DNA of 64,000 nt from Acinetobacter proteolyticus. GTDB taxonomy: Bacteria > Pseudomonadota > Gammaproteobacteria > Pseudomonadales > Moraxellaceae. The DNA lies in contig NZ_KB849179.1 of assembly GCF_000367945.1 (NCBI RefSeq), forward strand, positions 186,001-250,000. The letters run 5' to 3'. The position numbers were made by a program, and so were the translations under genes. The notes beneath the pieces were generated by a model. That model had not been told where the DNA came from. It made no database searches and saw nothing but the letters and a program-made list of their open reading frames with translations. This document shows, piece by piece, positions 26,364-35,327 of this stretch (its first letter is position 1; each line of letters starts with the position of its first letter).

Positions 26364-26446
26364 GGCTGTATAAATTTCTAATACCATGAAGACCTAAATA
26401 TATATAATTCAAGGAATAATTCAATTGAAAAAACTGTTGAGTAAGC

Positions 26447-26670
26447 TGAGCTTAGTTGACACATCAACAATGTTGATGGCATGAATTGTATTAAGTTTAA
26501 GCGTTTAGCTTTGTTGAGTGTTGAGTTCACTTGTTATGCTGTTATTCACGAAAATAGACACAAATATGGTGATGAAACTTGACAAGAGGAGCGTCATTGC
26601 CTAGGTTTCATGCCTGATTTGAAATATGTTGGCTTAAACGCAAGGGATGACTGAAATCTCAGTTGTCCTC
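26447..26670. repeat. Decayed copy of the dispersed inverted-end repeat
   Basis: The right half (about 26563-26670) aligns with the end of the element at 34909-35189: ATGAAACTTGACAAG, then GTTTCATGCC, AACGCAAGG and TGAAAT near the terminus. A left end (GAGCTTAGTTGACACATCA, about 26448-26466) resembles the inverted end. Many differences and no clean ends make this a degenerate copy. It lies just upstream of surE. Confidence 0.5.
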
Positions 26671-26689
26671 AAATAGAGAATAGATTCCA

Positions 26690-27460
26690 GTGAATATTTT
26701 GATCGCAAATGATGATGGTGTTTTTGCACCTGGATTGCAAGCTTTAGCGCAAGCATTAAAACCTTTGGGCCGCGTCGTGGTGGTTGCGCCAGAAAGTGAA
26801 CGGAGTGGTTATTCCAGTGCTTTGACCTTGGATCGCCCTTTACGTCCTATACAAATTTCTGAAGATGTATGGGCAGTCAATGGAACGCCTGCAGATTGTG
26901 TTTATTTATCCATGAATGGGCTATTCGATTTTGAATTTGATTTGGTGGTAAGTGGCATCAACAGTGGTGCGAACCTCGGTGATGATGTGCTCTATTCAGG
27001 CACAGTAGGCGCAGCTTTTGAAGGGCGTTTGATGAAGCATCCTGCAATTGCAGTGTCTTTGGCAGGCTCTAATGTACGTTCTTATGAACATCCACAAAAC
27101 TATGCCGTTGCGGCACAATGGGTACATGATTTTATTGCCAAAGGTCTCCCTGTATTGCCGCCACGTCATATTTTCAATATTAACATTCCAGATATTGAAC
27201 AGATTAAGGGTGCGCAGGTAACCTATCAGGGGCGCCGTGCTCAATCTAAGCCTATTAGTAGTCATGTTGACCCACGTGGTCGTCAAGTCTATTGGATTGG
27301 ATTGGCAGGAGAGGCGATTACTGATCCACAAGCCGTATCAAGTGATATTCAGTCCGATTTCTTTGCAGTTTCGAACGGTTATGTCAGCATTACACCGATT
27401 CAGATGGATGCAACTAACTATGCGGTGCTTGAAAATTTACATGCTCATGTAAATGGTTAG
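26690..27460 (+). CDS. surE: 5'/3'-nucleotidase SurE
   Basis: Metal-dependent phosphatase that hydrolyses nucleoside 5'- and 3'-monophosphates (and short polyphosphate in E. coli), linked to stationary-phase survival. 256 residues from a GTG start: [10 protein letters not shown] carries the metal-binding Asp pair, with [62 protein letters not shown] and HIFNINIPD all typical. The GTG has no strong ribosome-binding sequence and lies just after a degenerate repeat, so expression may be modest. A terminator and then an nlpD-like gene follow, as near surE in other gammaproteobacteria. Confidence 0.95.
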   Translation: MNILIANDDGVFAPGLQALAQALKPLGRVVVVAPESERSGYSSALTLDRPLRPIQISEDVWAVNGTPADCVYLSMNGLFDFEFDLVVSGINSGANLGDDVLYSGTVGAAFEGRLMKHPAIAVSLAGSNVRSYEHPQNYAVAAQWVHDFIAKGLPVLPPRHIFNINIPDIEQIKGAQVTYQGRRAQSKPISSHVDPRGRQVYWIGLAGEAITDPQAVSSDIQSDFFAVSNGYVSITPIQMDATNYAVLENLHAHVNG

Positions 27461-27494
27461 GCGTATGAATGTTATAACTTTGTGAATATAGAAT

Positions 27495-27522
27495 GTGAGA
27501 ACTCGTTTTTTCTCACTTTTTT
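27495..27522 (+). terminator. Terminator of surE
   Basis: A 7-bp perfect stem (GTGAGAA / TTCTCAC) with an 8-nt loop and a TTTTTT tail, 35 bp after the surE stop. Confidence 0.75.
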
Positions 27523-27567
27523 GGTACTCTTAGGCGCAAATGTAATAATGAATTAAGGTTTTTTTCG

Positions 27568-28404
27568 ATGAGGGCGAAGATGCACTTAAACCATGTCTCG
27601 GTTTTTCTATCACAGAAAATGATTAAAACAATCGTTTTGTCTATGGCGGTTGCGACAGTGGCAGTTATGACGGGTTGTGCATCTAAACCGCAAGTAAATG
27701 GTGGGTCGCGTTATGTGCAAGCACCGAACTATTACACCGTCCGTTCGGGTGATACTTTAAGTGCGATTTCAAACCGGTATGGTTTGAACTACCTGGATGT
27801 TGCTGCATTAAATGGTATTGCTCCACCTTATCGAATTTACGTCAATCAGTCTTTGCGTCTAAAAGGCTCTGTGGCGCAGCGTACAACCTCTACGCAAGCT
27901 ATGACACAAACCACACCAATTCAACGTCAAAGTATTAATTTACCAACTCAGCAACCTGTTGCTCCAAAAACGCAGCCTGTTGTACCAAGACCCGTTGTTC
28001 CAGCCGTACCTGTAAATCCATCTACCACATTGGCTTCGAGTTTACGTTGGGTGAAACCATCGAATGGACCAATTATTCAAAGCTATAATATGGCGAGTAA
28101 TGTAAAAGGTACGCGTTACGGTGGTAATGAGGGTGATCCAATTTTTGCAGCTGCAAATGGTCAAGTCGTCTATGCAGCAGATGGCTTAAAAGAGTACGGC
28201 AATCTCGTCTTGGTTAAGCATATTGATGGTTATATCACTGCTTATGCACATAACAGCAAAATGCTAGTGAAGAGTGGTGATACGGTAACGGCTGGACAGA
28301 AAATTGCAGAGATGGGTTCTTCTGGTGCTTCGCGTGTCATGATGGAGTTCCAAGTCCGTTTAGATGGAAAACCTGTGAATCCTGTCACAGTTTTACCAAA
28401 TTAA
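27568..28404 (+). CDS. nlpD: NlpD/EnvC-type LysM-M23 lipoprotein (probable amidase activator)
   Basis: Periplasmic murein-hydrolase activator, 278 residues if the first ATG is used (an ATG four codons later has AGGGCGAAG before it). A hydrophobic segment ends in AVMTGCASK, a likely lipidated Cys. A LysM peptidoglycan-binding domain follows (YYTVRSGDTLSAISNRYGLNYLDVAALNGI), then a Pro/Gln-rich linker and an M23/LytM domain (about 168-275). The zinc ligands of active M23 enzymes are missing: GGNEGDPIFAA stands where HxxxD is expected and MEFQVRLDGKPVNP where the HxH is. That degeneracy is the mark of NlpD/EnvC-type activators of AmiC-like amidases. Behind surE it takes nlpD's usual place, but no rpoS follows. 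Confidence 0.88.
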   Translation: MRAKMHLNHVSVFLSQKMIKTIVLSMAVATVAVMTGCASKPQVNGGSRYVQAPNYYTVRSGDTLSAISNRYGLNYLDVAALNGIAPPYRIYVNQSLRLKGSVAQRTTSTQAMTQTTPIQRQSINLPTQQPVAPKTQPVVPRPVVPAVPVNPSTTLASSLRWVKPSNGPIIQSYNMASNVKGTRYGGNEGDPIFAAANGQVVYAADGLKEYGNLVLVKHIDGYITAYAHNSKMLVKSGDTVTAGQKIAEMGSSGASRVMMEFQVRLDGKPVNPVTVLPN

Positions 28405-28410
28405 CCTTAA

Positions 28411-28446
28411 GATTATTAACAATATTTCAATTATTTATTAATAATC
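28411..28446. repeat. AT-rich inverted repeat after nlpD
   Basis: A 9-bp perfect inverted repeat (GATTATTAA / TTAATAATC) with an 18-nt loop and no T run. It may be a weak transcript end or a binding site before the next gene. Confidence 0.35.
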
Positions 28447-28540
28447 CTCTAGTGCGTAAATAGACTTCCTTGTATACTGAAATGAGATTGCTTTCATTAG
28501 AACAATAAGCATATTAATAAATTAAGGTAGAGGGAAGTCT

Positions 28541-29470
28541 ATGCTAGATCAACTGCGTGCTATGGGGGTCTTCGCCTGTGTTGTGGAAAAAAGCTCATTT
28601 AGCGGTGCTGCTAGAGAGTTAGGAATTACAACCAGCGCAGTCAGTCAACAAATCCGTTCTTTAGAACAAGAAATGGATGTTACGTTACTCCATCGTTCAA
28701 CCCGAAAACTCAGTCTCACAGAAGCTGGACAGGCTTTCTTTTTAAGTTGCCAAGAAATGTTGGCTGCGGCAGAACGTGGCAAGATTCGAATCAATGAACT
28801 ACGGGATGATTTGGTTGGCGATTTGCGTATTGCAACGACACCAGAATTAGGTGCATTACATATCATTCCTGCACTTTCGCATTGGATGTCAGCACATAAA
28901 GGCTTGGCTATTCACTTTGAAGCAGATCATCGTTATATTGACTTAATCGAAGAACGGATTGATATCGCAATTCGTATGAGTCTAAAGGCGGATGATCACC
29001 ACTTGTCTGCCGTGCCTTTAGCGCGAGTAGATCAAGTATTGGTCGCTTCACCAAGTTATCTCAATCAAGCACAGCCAATCACACGTCCTGAAGATTTGCG
29101 CCATCATGAGTTGCTTCCAATCACGCTCATGCAAAACTATCAACACTTTGCATTTCGTCATGGGACGAGCGGAGAAGTCGTTAACGTTGATATGAAGTCA
29201 CGTTTAGGCACCAATAATGTTTTTGTTGCGAAATCATTGTGTCAACAAGGCCATGGTGTCGCGCGTATCCTATATATGGATATCCAAAAAGAATTAGTAA
29301 ATGGTTCTTTGGTTGAAGTTTTACCCGATTGGCAATTACCAGCCTATACCTTGCATGCTTTAACCTCTAAGCGTGAGCAATATCCAATGAAAGTGCATCG
29401 CTGTATTGATGCGCTGAAGCAATACTTTGCTCAGTTACCTGGTGGACGTTCCTTGCAGGGCGTAGCCTAA
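28541..29470 (+). CDS. LysR-family transcriptional regulator (CrgA-like group)
   Basis: 309 residues, preceded by GGTAGAGGGAAG. The helix-turn-helix reads MGVFACVVEKSSFSGAARELGITTSAVSQQIRSLEQEM then TLLHRSTRKLSLTEAG, which is the group of LysR proteins that includes CrgA and many aromatic or redox regulators. The effector domain starts near residue 90 (DLRIATTPELGALHIIPAL). It has no divergent partner; it lies alone between nlpD and a convergent protease gene, so its targets cannot be guessed from position. A shared bidirectional terminator closes it. Confidence 0.88.
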   Translation: MLDQLRAMGVFACVVEKSSFSGAARELGITTSAVSQQIRSLEQEMDVTLLHRSTRKLSLTEAGQAFFLSCQEMLAAAERGKIRINELRDDLVGDLRIATTPELGALHIIPALSHWMSAHKGLAIHFEADHRYIDLIEERIDIAIRMSLKADDHHLSAVPLARVDQVLVASPSYLNQAQPITRPEDLRHHELLPITLMQNYQHFAFRHGTSGEVVNVDMKSRLGTNNVFVAKSLCQQGHGVARILYMDIQKELVNGSLVEVLPDWQLPAYTLHALTSKREQYPMKVHRCIDALKQYFAQLPGGRSLQGVA

Positions 29471-29471
29471 T

Positions 29472-29507
29472 AAAAAAGCCATGCTCCGAAAGGAACATGG
29501 CTTTTTT
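29472..29507. terminator. Bidirectional terminator between LysR and Lon-like genes
   Basis: AAAAAAGCCATG with CATGGCTTTTTT forms a perfect 12-bp stem around a short inner hairpin with a GAAA loop; A and T runs on both sides fit two convergent genes. Confidence 0.85.
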
Positions 29508-29514
29508 CTTCACT

Positions 29515-32124
29515 CTATTTTCGTTTCTTTTTGCTGAGAGGTTTTAAGCTTTTTGCTTCAACCGCAGTTTCTTCATTGGTTTTTGCTGCAAGCTCGTCTT
29601 TTTTGGTCTTTTTGCGTTTTTTCTTTTTCTTTGGTTCGTCATCTTCAACTGCTTCACCATCTTCAATCGCTTGCCAATACTCAAGTTGTTCCATCACTGC
29701 TGCATAAATCGAGTTTTTGGTATAACGACCTTTCTTATCGAGCGTTCCGACTGGACGCGCCATTAAGATCTCTAAAGCTTGGTCAATGGTATCAATCGCG
29801 TGAACATGGAATTGACCGGTTTGTACAGCATCACTCACATCTTGACGTAACATCAAGTGCTGCATATTTTGACGCGGAATGATAACCCCTTGTTTGCCGG
29901 TTAGGCCTTGTAATTTACAGGCATCGTAGAAGCCTTCAATTTTGGCATTGACACCACCAATCGGCTGTACTTGGCCCAACTGGTTCATCGAACCAGTAAT
30001 TGCCCAAGACTGATCGATCGGGATTTGACAGATCGCAGAGATCAGCGCTGAAAGTTCTGCAACTGTGGCACTATCACCATCGACTTGCCCATAACTCTGC
30101 TCAAAAGCCAAAGCAGCAGAGAAGTGTAGTATTTGTTCACGACCAAAATGAGCTTTTAAGAAGCTCGACATCAGCAAGACACCTTTGGCATGTAGGGAAC
30201 CACCTAACTCAACACTGCGTTCGATATCGAGGATATCACCGCCACCTTGATACACAGATGCAGTTAGACGAGACGGAAGACCAAACTCAACATCGGCATA
30301 GTGAATCACAGAGAGGGCGTTGATCTGGCCAAGACGATGTCCTGAGGTCTCAATCAGCTGGGTGCCACGAGAAAGATCCTGCCAATACAGCTCACGTAAA
30401 TAGCCTAAGCGGTATTGACGATGATGTAAGGCTTGATTGACATGTTGATCAGTCACAATTTTGTCATCGGCTTTAAACGCGTGATGATGCGCTTCGCGAA
30501 TGAGATCACCGAGAGTGGATGCATGAAGTGACAATGAGCTTTGGTCTTCAGCTTGGCGACTAGAATCTGTCAACAAAGCTGCAAGTGCAGAACGATCAAA
30601 TGGAAGAAGTTTATCTGCTTGCACATAATCAGCAATCAGCTGCATATAAGCCTGCTCATTACTGTCATTACGTTGTAATGTATCGGTAAAGTCAGCACGG
30701 ATTTTAAAGACGCTGCCCAGTTCGGGTTCAACTTCCAAAATTTCATAATAAATTTCAGGCTCTGCCAATAAAACCACTTTAATATCAAGTGGAACAGAAG
30801 CAGGTTCAATCGAAATACTGCCTGTTAAAGTCAGCATATGCTCGAGTGATGAAAGCTTGAGTTGTCCAGATTTTAAAGCACGCTTTAGACCTTGCCATGC
30901 ATAAGGCTGTTCAAGCAATTGCTCCGCTTCAAGCATGAGAAAACCACCATTGGCTTGATGTAAAGAGCCTGGGCGAATTAATGTGAAATCGGTAGTAATG
31001 GTGCCGTTATGTGTCAATTGCTCAACATGACCCAATAAATTGTAATGGGTTGGGAAGTCTTCAAAAATTACGGGAGCACCGCTATTCGGTTTGTTGGCTA
31101 CAATCACATTGGCTTGATAGCGTGAAGGTACACGGTTAAATAAAGCAGGAGTAAAGTCATCTTCCTCTTGCTCTAAAATCAGCTCAACATTATCAATAAT
31201 ATCTTCAGCATAATGCTTTAGATATAAGTCTAGGCCTTTCACTTCTTTGTTTTTGTTTAATAGCGACTCAACACGTGGCATGACTACTTGGGTCGCGATA
31301 TCGCGATTCAAACTTGATACTTGGTCACGGGCATCATCTTCCAAATCACCAAGATGCAGACCCAAGCGCTCAAGTTTTTTCTCCATATATCGCATATTGG
31401 TATTAATTTCAGCACGCTCTTTGCTACTGAGTGCATTTAGATCATTTTGGTTTAGCTCGTGATATTCATCATCGCGTAATTGCATTGGAATAAACACATG
31501 CTTGTCATTGCGAGAAACCAATTTTAGATCAAGCCCTTCGCCTTCTTTGGTGAGTTCAACCAAAGCTTGCTGTTGCACATCGCCAGTATCCTGACGGATA
31601 CGTTCAATACGATTGTGGTAACTTTCTGCGCTAAAGCGACGCTCAAGCTGCTTTAAAATGATTTGCCATGCTTGTTGCAATGCATTTTGAAATTTGCTGC
31701 CTTGTCCCGCAGGGAAGCGTAGCGCAATTGGTTGTCTTGGATTTTTAAAGTTATTGACGTAGACCCAGTCGTTTGGCGTCGGCATAGTTTTGGCGTGTTG
31801 CTGGAGTAAACGTTTGATCATGGTACGTTTACCAAGGCCTGCTGTGCCTACAGCAAAAATGTTATAGCCTGAGTAAGGGAGTGAAATACCTGCTTCAACA
31901 GAAGCGCGTGCTCGGTCTTGCCCCAAAAAATTATTGAGCGGTTTAATTCGTTTAGTTGAACTCGGAATTTCTGCGAGGTCTGGAATATGCGTCAGTTGAT
32001 CGGCACGTAAAGCGGTTTTAATCAGAGTTGCTTGTATTTCCGTCTGCTCAAAGGCACTAGGTAAAGAGTTTATATTTGCGGTGATAGTGTTTGTTGGTGT
32101 TAAAGATAAAGTTGTTGCAGTCAT
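29515..32124 (-). CDS. Lon-family ATP-dependent protease (LonC/YcbZ type)
   Basis: 869 residues from the ATG at 32124; a GTG seven codons earlier is also possible, and neither has a clear ribosome-binding sequence. The AAA part has a Walker A (VGTAGLGKRTMIKR, about residue 75) with a long helical insertion, and the C-terminal S16 peptidase domain shows the catalytic Ser (QVDGDSATVAELSALI) and Lys (QPIGGVNAKIEGFYDAC), the Lon Ser-Lys dyad. The overall plan matches the YcbZ/LonH-type proteins rather than classical Lon. The last 60 or so residues are a Lys-rich disordered tail (PKKKKKRKKTKKDE... SKKKRK). Probably a cytoplasmic quality-control protease; substrates unknown. Confidence 0.9.
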   Translation of the reverse strand: MTATTLSLTPTNTITANINSLPSAFEQTEIQATLIKTALRADQLTHIPDLAEIPSSTKRIKPLNNFLGQDRARASVEAGISLPYSGYNIFAVGTAGLGKRTMIKRLLQQHAKTMPTPNDWVYVNNFKNPRQPIALRFPAGQGSKFQNALQQAWQIILKQLERRFSAESYHNRIERIRQDTGDVQQQALVELTKEGEGLDLKLVSRNDKHVFIPMQLRDDEYHELNQNDLNALSSKERAEINTNMRYMEKKLERLGLHLGDLEDDARDQVSSLNRDIATQVVMPRVESLLNKNKEVKGLDLYLKHYAEDIIDNVELILEQEEDDFTPALFNRVPSRYQANVIVANKPNSGAPVIFEDFPTHYNLLGHVEQLTHNGTITTDFTLIRPGSLHQANGGFLMLEAEQLLEQPYAWQGLKRALKSGQLKLSSLEHMLTLTGSISIEPASVPLDIKVVLLAEPEIYYEILEVEPELGSVFKIRADFTDTLQRNDSNEQAYMQLIADYVQADKLLPFDRSALAALLTDSSRQAEDQSSLSLHASTLGDLIREAHHHAFKADDKIVTDQHVNQALHHRQYRLGYLRELYWQDLSRGTQLIETSGHRLGQINALSVIHYADVEFGLPSRLTASVYQGGGDILDIERSVELGGSLHAKGVLLMSSFLKAHFGREQILHFSAALAFEQSYGQVDGDSATVAELSALISAICQIPIDQSWAITGSMNQLGQVQPIGGVNAKIEGFYDACKLQGLTGKQGVIIPRQNMQHLMLRQDVSDAVQTGQFHVHAIDTIDQALEILMARPVGTLDKKGRYTKNSIYAAVMEQLEYWQAIEDGEAVEDDEPKKKKKRKKTKKDELAAKTNEETAVEAKSLKPLSKKKRK

Positions 32125-32331
32125 CTGATCGAGTTTTTGGGTCACTGTTGCTATCCAACAAATAAACTAAAGTTGAGTAATTAAAGGTATACAGTTTTAG
32201 CCCCAAAGATCAAGCGAACTTGTGTTTTTTATCGACAAAACAAAAGAATGATTGCATAAAGCAACTTGCAAGCGAGGGCAAGAAACGATTGAATAAGCAC
32301 ATTCGCGAATGTTCATGGAAAATAATAACCA

Positions 32332-34506
32332 ATGACAACTCAAGCCTCTGGTTGGGCGTCGGCATTTAAAGCTTTTTTAGATCGCCGTGCGCTGATTATG
32401 TTATTTCTTGGCTTCTCTGCGGGGATTCCAATTTTATTGATTTTTTCTAGTCTATCGTTATGGCTAGGTGAGGCTGGTATTGATAAAAGTGCGGTCACTT
32501 TTTTTAGTTGGGCTGCGTTAGGTTATTCCTTTAAATTTGTTTGGGCGCCATTAATTGATGAATTACCCGTCCCATTTTTAACCAAGAGTTTAGGTCGTCG
32601 TCGTGCTTGGTTGCTGATAGCGCAATGTTTGATTATCTGTGCAATTTGTATCATGGCTTTTTCAGATCCAGCACTTGGGCGGAGCTATTTAATTCAAATG
32701 GCCTTTGGTGCAGTATTGCTGGGCTTTTCTGCTGCAACACAAGATATTGTGATTGACGCTTACCGTATTGAGCTGGCTGAGACTGAAATGCAAACTGTTT
32801 TAGCGTCAACTTACAATGCCGGTTATCGTATCGGGATGATTGTGGCGGGTGCAGGGGCTCTGTTTTTGGCAGCATATCTTGGAACAGCCAAAGGCAATTA
32901 TATCTACGAAGCTTGGAAATATACCTATTTAACCATGGCTGCAGTGATGGTGGTGGGGATTATCACCACCTTAAGTGTACGAGAACCACAAGTAAATCGT
33001 GTGTATAAGCATTATAAAACCACAGATTATTATCGTTTAGTGTTTGTGTTTTTTATCGCGGTTGCAACCTTTGTCTGTTGTTATATCTATTCGGATGACG
33101 TGGTTCAGTATTTGCAAACCCAATGGAAAATTAATGACAGCATACTGAAATTTTTAATGGAGACGGTCCGGTTTCTTGGTTCAGGTGCGGGTGCTATTTT
33201 TGTCGCTTCTTTACTCATTAAATTTGGTGTGGTGAATAAGCAGATGGCTCATGAAACATGGGTCGCACCGATTCTAGATTTCTTTAAACGCTATGGGATG
33301 AAACTGGCGTTAGTTTTATTACTTTTGATTGGTTTCTTCCGTATCTCTGACATTATTGCAGGGGTAATTTCCAATGTGTTCTATCAAGATTTAAATTTTA
33401 GTAAGGAACAGATTGCTGAAGCGGTCAAAATTTACGGTGTAATATTTAGCTTGGTTGGTGGTTTCTTGGGAGGTTTGCTTGCACAGCGTATGAACATTAT
33501 GAAACTTATGTTCGTTGGTGCGGTGTTGGCAAGTTCGACCAATTTGATCTTTATCGGTTTGGTTAAATCTGGCAAGCCTTTGGATCAGGTTGAAGTTCAA
33601 GTCGGCCATCAACATTATCAAGTTCAAACCGATGAGGTCGGTTATTGGAAGTTACAAGTCCCAAATGAAGTCTTAGCTAAAGCGAATACAGTTCAGGTCA
33701 GTACTCAGTATCAAAAGCAAGCGGACTCGAAGACTCAGTTTGAAGTTCCTTATTTGGTGAACACCCAACACGCCCAGATTCAACTGCTACCAATGAGTGG
33801 TGATGATCAACTCACGCCGAAAGAGTTAAAGCAAAGTCTGGTCATTAAGGGGCAGTTAGCTGGTGTAAAAGCTGAGCAGCTCAATACAGAAAGGCCGGTT
33901 GTTTTAACATTAGATGGGCAGGAGTTTGTAGCGAAAGTGGATCAAAATGGCTTATTCACGGGCGTGATTGATGGCAAAATTCTGCAAGCTTCACCGACCA
34001 AGACCATTACAGCTTTGGCTAATTTAAACAACAATACGAGCAATGAATTATTGGCAACTCGACAATATCACGTCGATACGGCATCTCATGCAGAAACGGA
34101 TCTAAATGTTGATATTCAACCGATTGCAGTGGTTGATCCAGCTCAATCAGGTATGGTTGAATTGTCTGGTAAAGTGATTAAAAGCTATAGTTCATTATGG
34201 TTATATTTTGCCATTATTGTCGATAATTTAGCCTCAGGTTTAGCAGGTGCGGCATTTATTGCCTTTTTATCGAGTTTAACCAGCGTATCATTTACCGCAG
34301 TTCAATATGCGATTTTCAGTTCATTAATGACTTTAACACCAAAATTATTGGGTGGTTATTCAGGAACGATTGTCAGCAATATCGGTTATCCGAATTTCTT
34401 TTTAATGACGACTTTAATTGGTATTCCAATTTTAGTTTTAGTGGTCTGGGTGGCAAAACTGTTACGCGATCATGAAAAACAAACAACTCAACAGACAGGT
34501 GAATAA
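32332..34506 (+). CDS. ampG: AmpG-type muropeptide permease with a large extramembrane insert
   Basis: Inner-membrane MFS transporter that imports anhydromuropeptides for cell-wall recycling; in many bacteria this feeds AmpC induction. Recognised from [76 protein letters not shown] and [17 protein letters not shown]. At 724 residues it is well over the 490 or so of E. coli AmpG. The excess is mainly a soluble stretch at about 415-620, inserted between membrane segments, with two beta-rich blocks resembling bacterial Ig-like domains ([46 protein letters not shown]). gloA starts 2 bp after its stop. Confidence 0.88.
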   Translation: MTTQASGWASAFKAFLDRRALIMLFLGFSAGIPILLIFSSLSLWLGEAGIDKSAVTFFSWAALGYSFKFVWAPLIDELPVPFLTKSLGRRRAWLLIAQCLIICAICIMAFSDPALGRSYLIQMAFGAVLLGFSAATQDIVIDAYRIELAETEMQTVLASTYNAGYRIGMIVAGAGALFLAAYLGTAKGNYIYEAWKYTYLTMAAVMVVGIITTLSVREPQVNRVYKHYKTTDYYRLVFVFFIAVATFVCCYIYSDDVVQYLQTQWKINDSILKFLMETVRFLGSGAGAIFVASLLIKFGVVNKQMAHETWVAPILDFFKRYGMKLALVLLLLIGFFRISDIIAGVISNVFYQDLNFSKEQIAEAVKIYGVIFSLVGGFLGGLLAQRMNIMKLMFVGAVLASSTNLIFIGLVKSGKPLDQVEVQVGHQHYQVQTDEVGYWKLQVPNEVLAKANTVQVSTQYQKQADSKTQFEVPYLVNTQHAQIQLLPMSGDDQLTPKELKQSLVIKGQLAGVKAEQLNTERPVVLTLDGQEFVAKVDQNGLFTGVIDGKILQASPTKTITALANLNNNTSNELLATRQYHVDTASHAETDLNVDIQPIAVVDPAQSGMVELSGKVIKSYSSLWLYFAIIVDNLASGLAGAAFIAFLSSLTSVSFTAVQYAIFSSLMTLTPKLLGGYSGTIVSNIGYPNFFLMTTLIGIPILVLVVWVAKLLRDHEKQTTQQTGE

Positions 34507-34508
34507 CT

Positions 34509-34910
34509 ATGCGCATGTTACATACGATGCTACGAGTAGGTAATTTAGAACAATCTTTGAAGTTCTACACTGAGGTACTTGGTATGAAATTGCTACGCCA
34601 ACGTGATTACGAAGAAGGGCGTTTTACCTTGGCTTTTGTGGGTTATGGTGATGAAGCAAATAATACTGTGCTTGAGCTTACGCATAACTGGGACACAGCC
34701 AGCTATGATTTAGGCAATGCTTATGGTCATATCGCCATTGGTGTTGATGACGCTTATAAAGCCTGTGAAGGGATTAAAGCACGAGGTGGTAAAGTCGTAC
34801 GTGAAGCGGGTCCAATGAAAGGTGGTGTTACTGTAATTGCCTTTGTTGAAGATCCAGATGGTTATAAAGTTGAATTGATTCAACAGGATCAAAATGCACG
34901 TAATAACTAG
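34509..34910 (+). CDS. gloA: Lactoylglutathione lyase (glyoxalase I)
   Basis: Converts the hemithioacetal of methylglyoxal and glutathione to S-lactoylglutathione, detoxifying methylglyoxal. 133 residues. The metal ligands sit at the positions known for E. coli GloA: H5 ([10 protein letters not shown]), E56 (TVLELTHNW), H74 (AYGHIAIGV) and E122 (GYKVELIQ). It starts 2 bp after the ampG stop and should be translationally coupled to it. Its TAG stop overlaps the first bases of the repeat element that begins at 34909, so the element inserted exactly at the gene's end or supplies the stop. Confidence 0.96.
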   Translation: MRMLHTMLRVGNLEQSLKFYTEVLGMKLLRQRDYEEGRFTLAFVGYGDEANNTVLELTHNWDTASYDLGNAYGHIAIGVDDAYKACEGIKARGGKVVREAGPMKGGVTVIAFVEDPDGYKVELIQQDQNARNN

Positions 34911-35189
34911 GGTCTGTTGACATTTCACTTTACGAGCTATAGCTCTCATTGCGACAGAGGATGTTTTTTAGACGGTGCAAGGCAGGTTTTGTGAAACCTA
35001 GTTATTCTAGGTAAGCAAGACCTAACACAGTAGCGGCAAAAAACATTCCTGTCCCGTAGGGTTATGGCTAAAACTTCCATAAACCGCGTTATGAAACTTG
35101 ACAAGGGAATGCCATTGCCAGCGTTTCATGCCTTGTTTATGTCATTTTAGCCGATAACGCAAGGCATGGCTGAAATGTCAATAGACCCT
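34909..35189. repeat. Dispersed inverted-end repeat element, copy A (281 bp)
   Basis: The ends AGGGTCTGTTGACATTTCA (34909-34927) and TGAAATGTCAATAGACCCT (35171-35189) are inverted repeats with one mismatch in 19. The inside has further inverted segments and no ORF. Read on the minus strand it aligns over most of its length with the element at 41718-41984 (shared blocks GTTTCATAACG, TTTTAGCCATAACCCTACGG, TCCTCTGTCGCAA). It looks like a MITE or large REP-type non-coding element. No target-site duplication is evident. Confidence 0.8.
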
Positions 35190-35245
35190 CTCTTTGGTCT
35201 ACTTAGTCCAAGATTTCTAATCTAAAGCCCTAGCTTTATTTATAT

Positions 35246-35294
35246 AGCCCAGTATGATGAGTCGATCAAATGGTCAACAACATCATATTGGGCT
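35246..35294 (+). promoter_or_regulatory. Long hairpin upstream of the SBF transporter gene
   Basis: AGCCCAGTATGATG (35246-35259) and CATCATATTGGGCT (35281-35294) form a 14-bp stem with one G-U pair and a 21-nt loop, followed by TTATAATTTTT. It sits 33 bp before the transporter ATG. It could end ampG-gloA transcription or shape the leader of the next gene. Confidence 0.5.
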
Positions 35295-35327
35295 TTATAA
35301 TTTTTAGTAAATAGGTAAGGATAAGTT

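Noticed and set aside
28541..29470. rpoS in the usual place after nlpD
   Set aside because: The gene is plainly a LysR regulator; no sigma factor is coded here.
29553..31462. Plus-strand ORFs of 71-109 codons within the Lon-type protease gene
   Set aside because: All are antisense to a clear coding region with catalytic motifs; no ribosome-binding sites.
34911..35327. Insertion sequence or phage remnant at the repeat A region
   Set aside because: Inverted ends are present but there is no transposase ORF, no target duplication and no phage-like gene; listed as a non-coding repeat instead.
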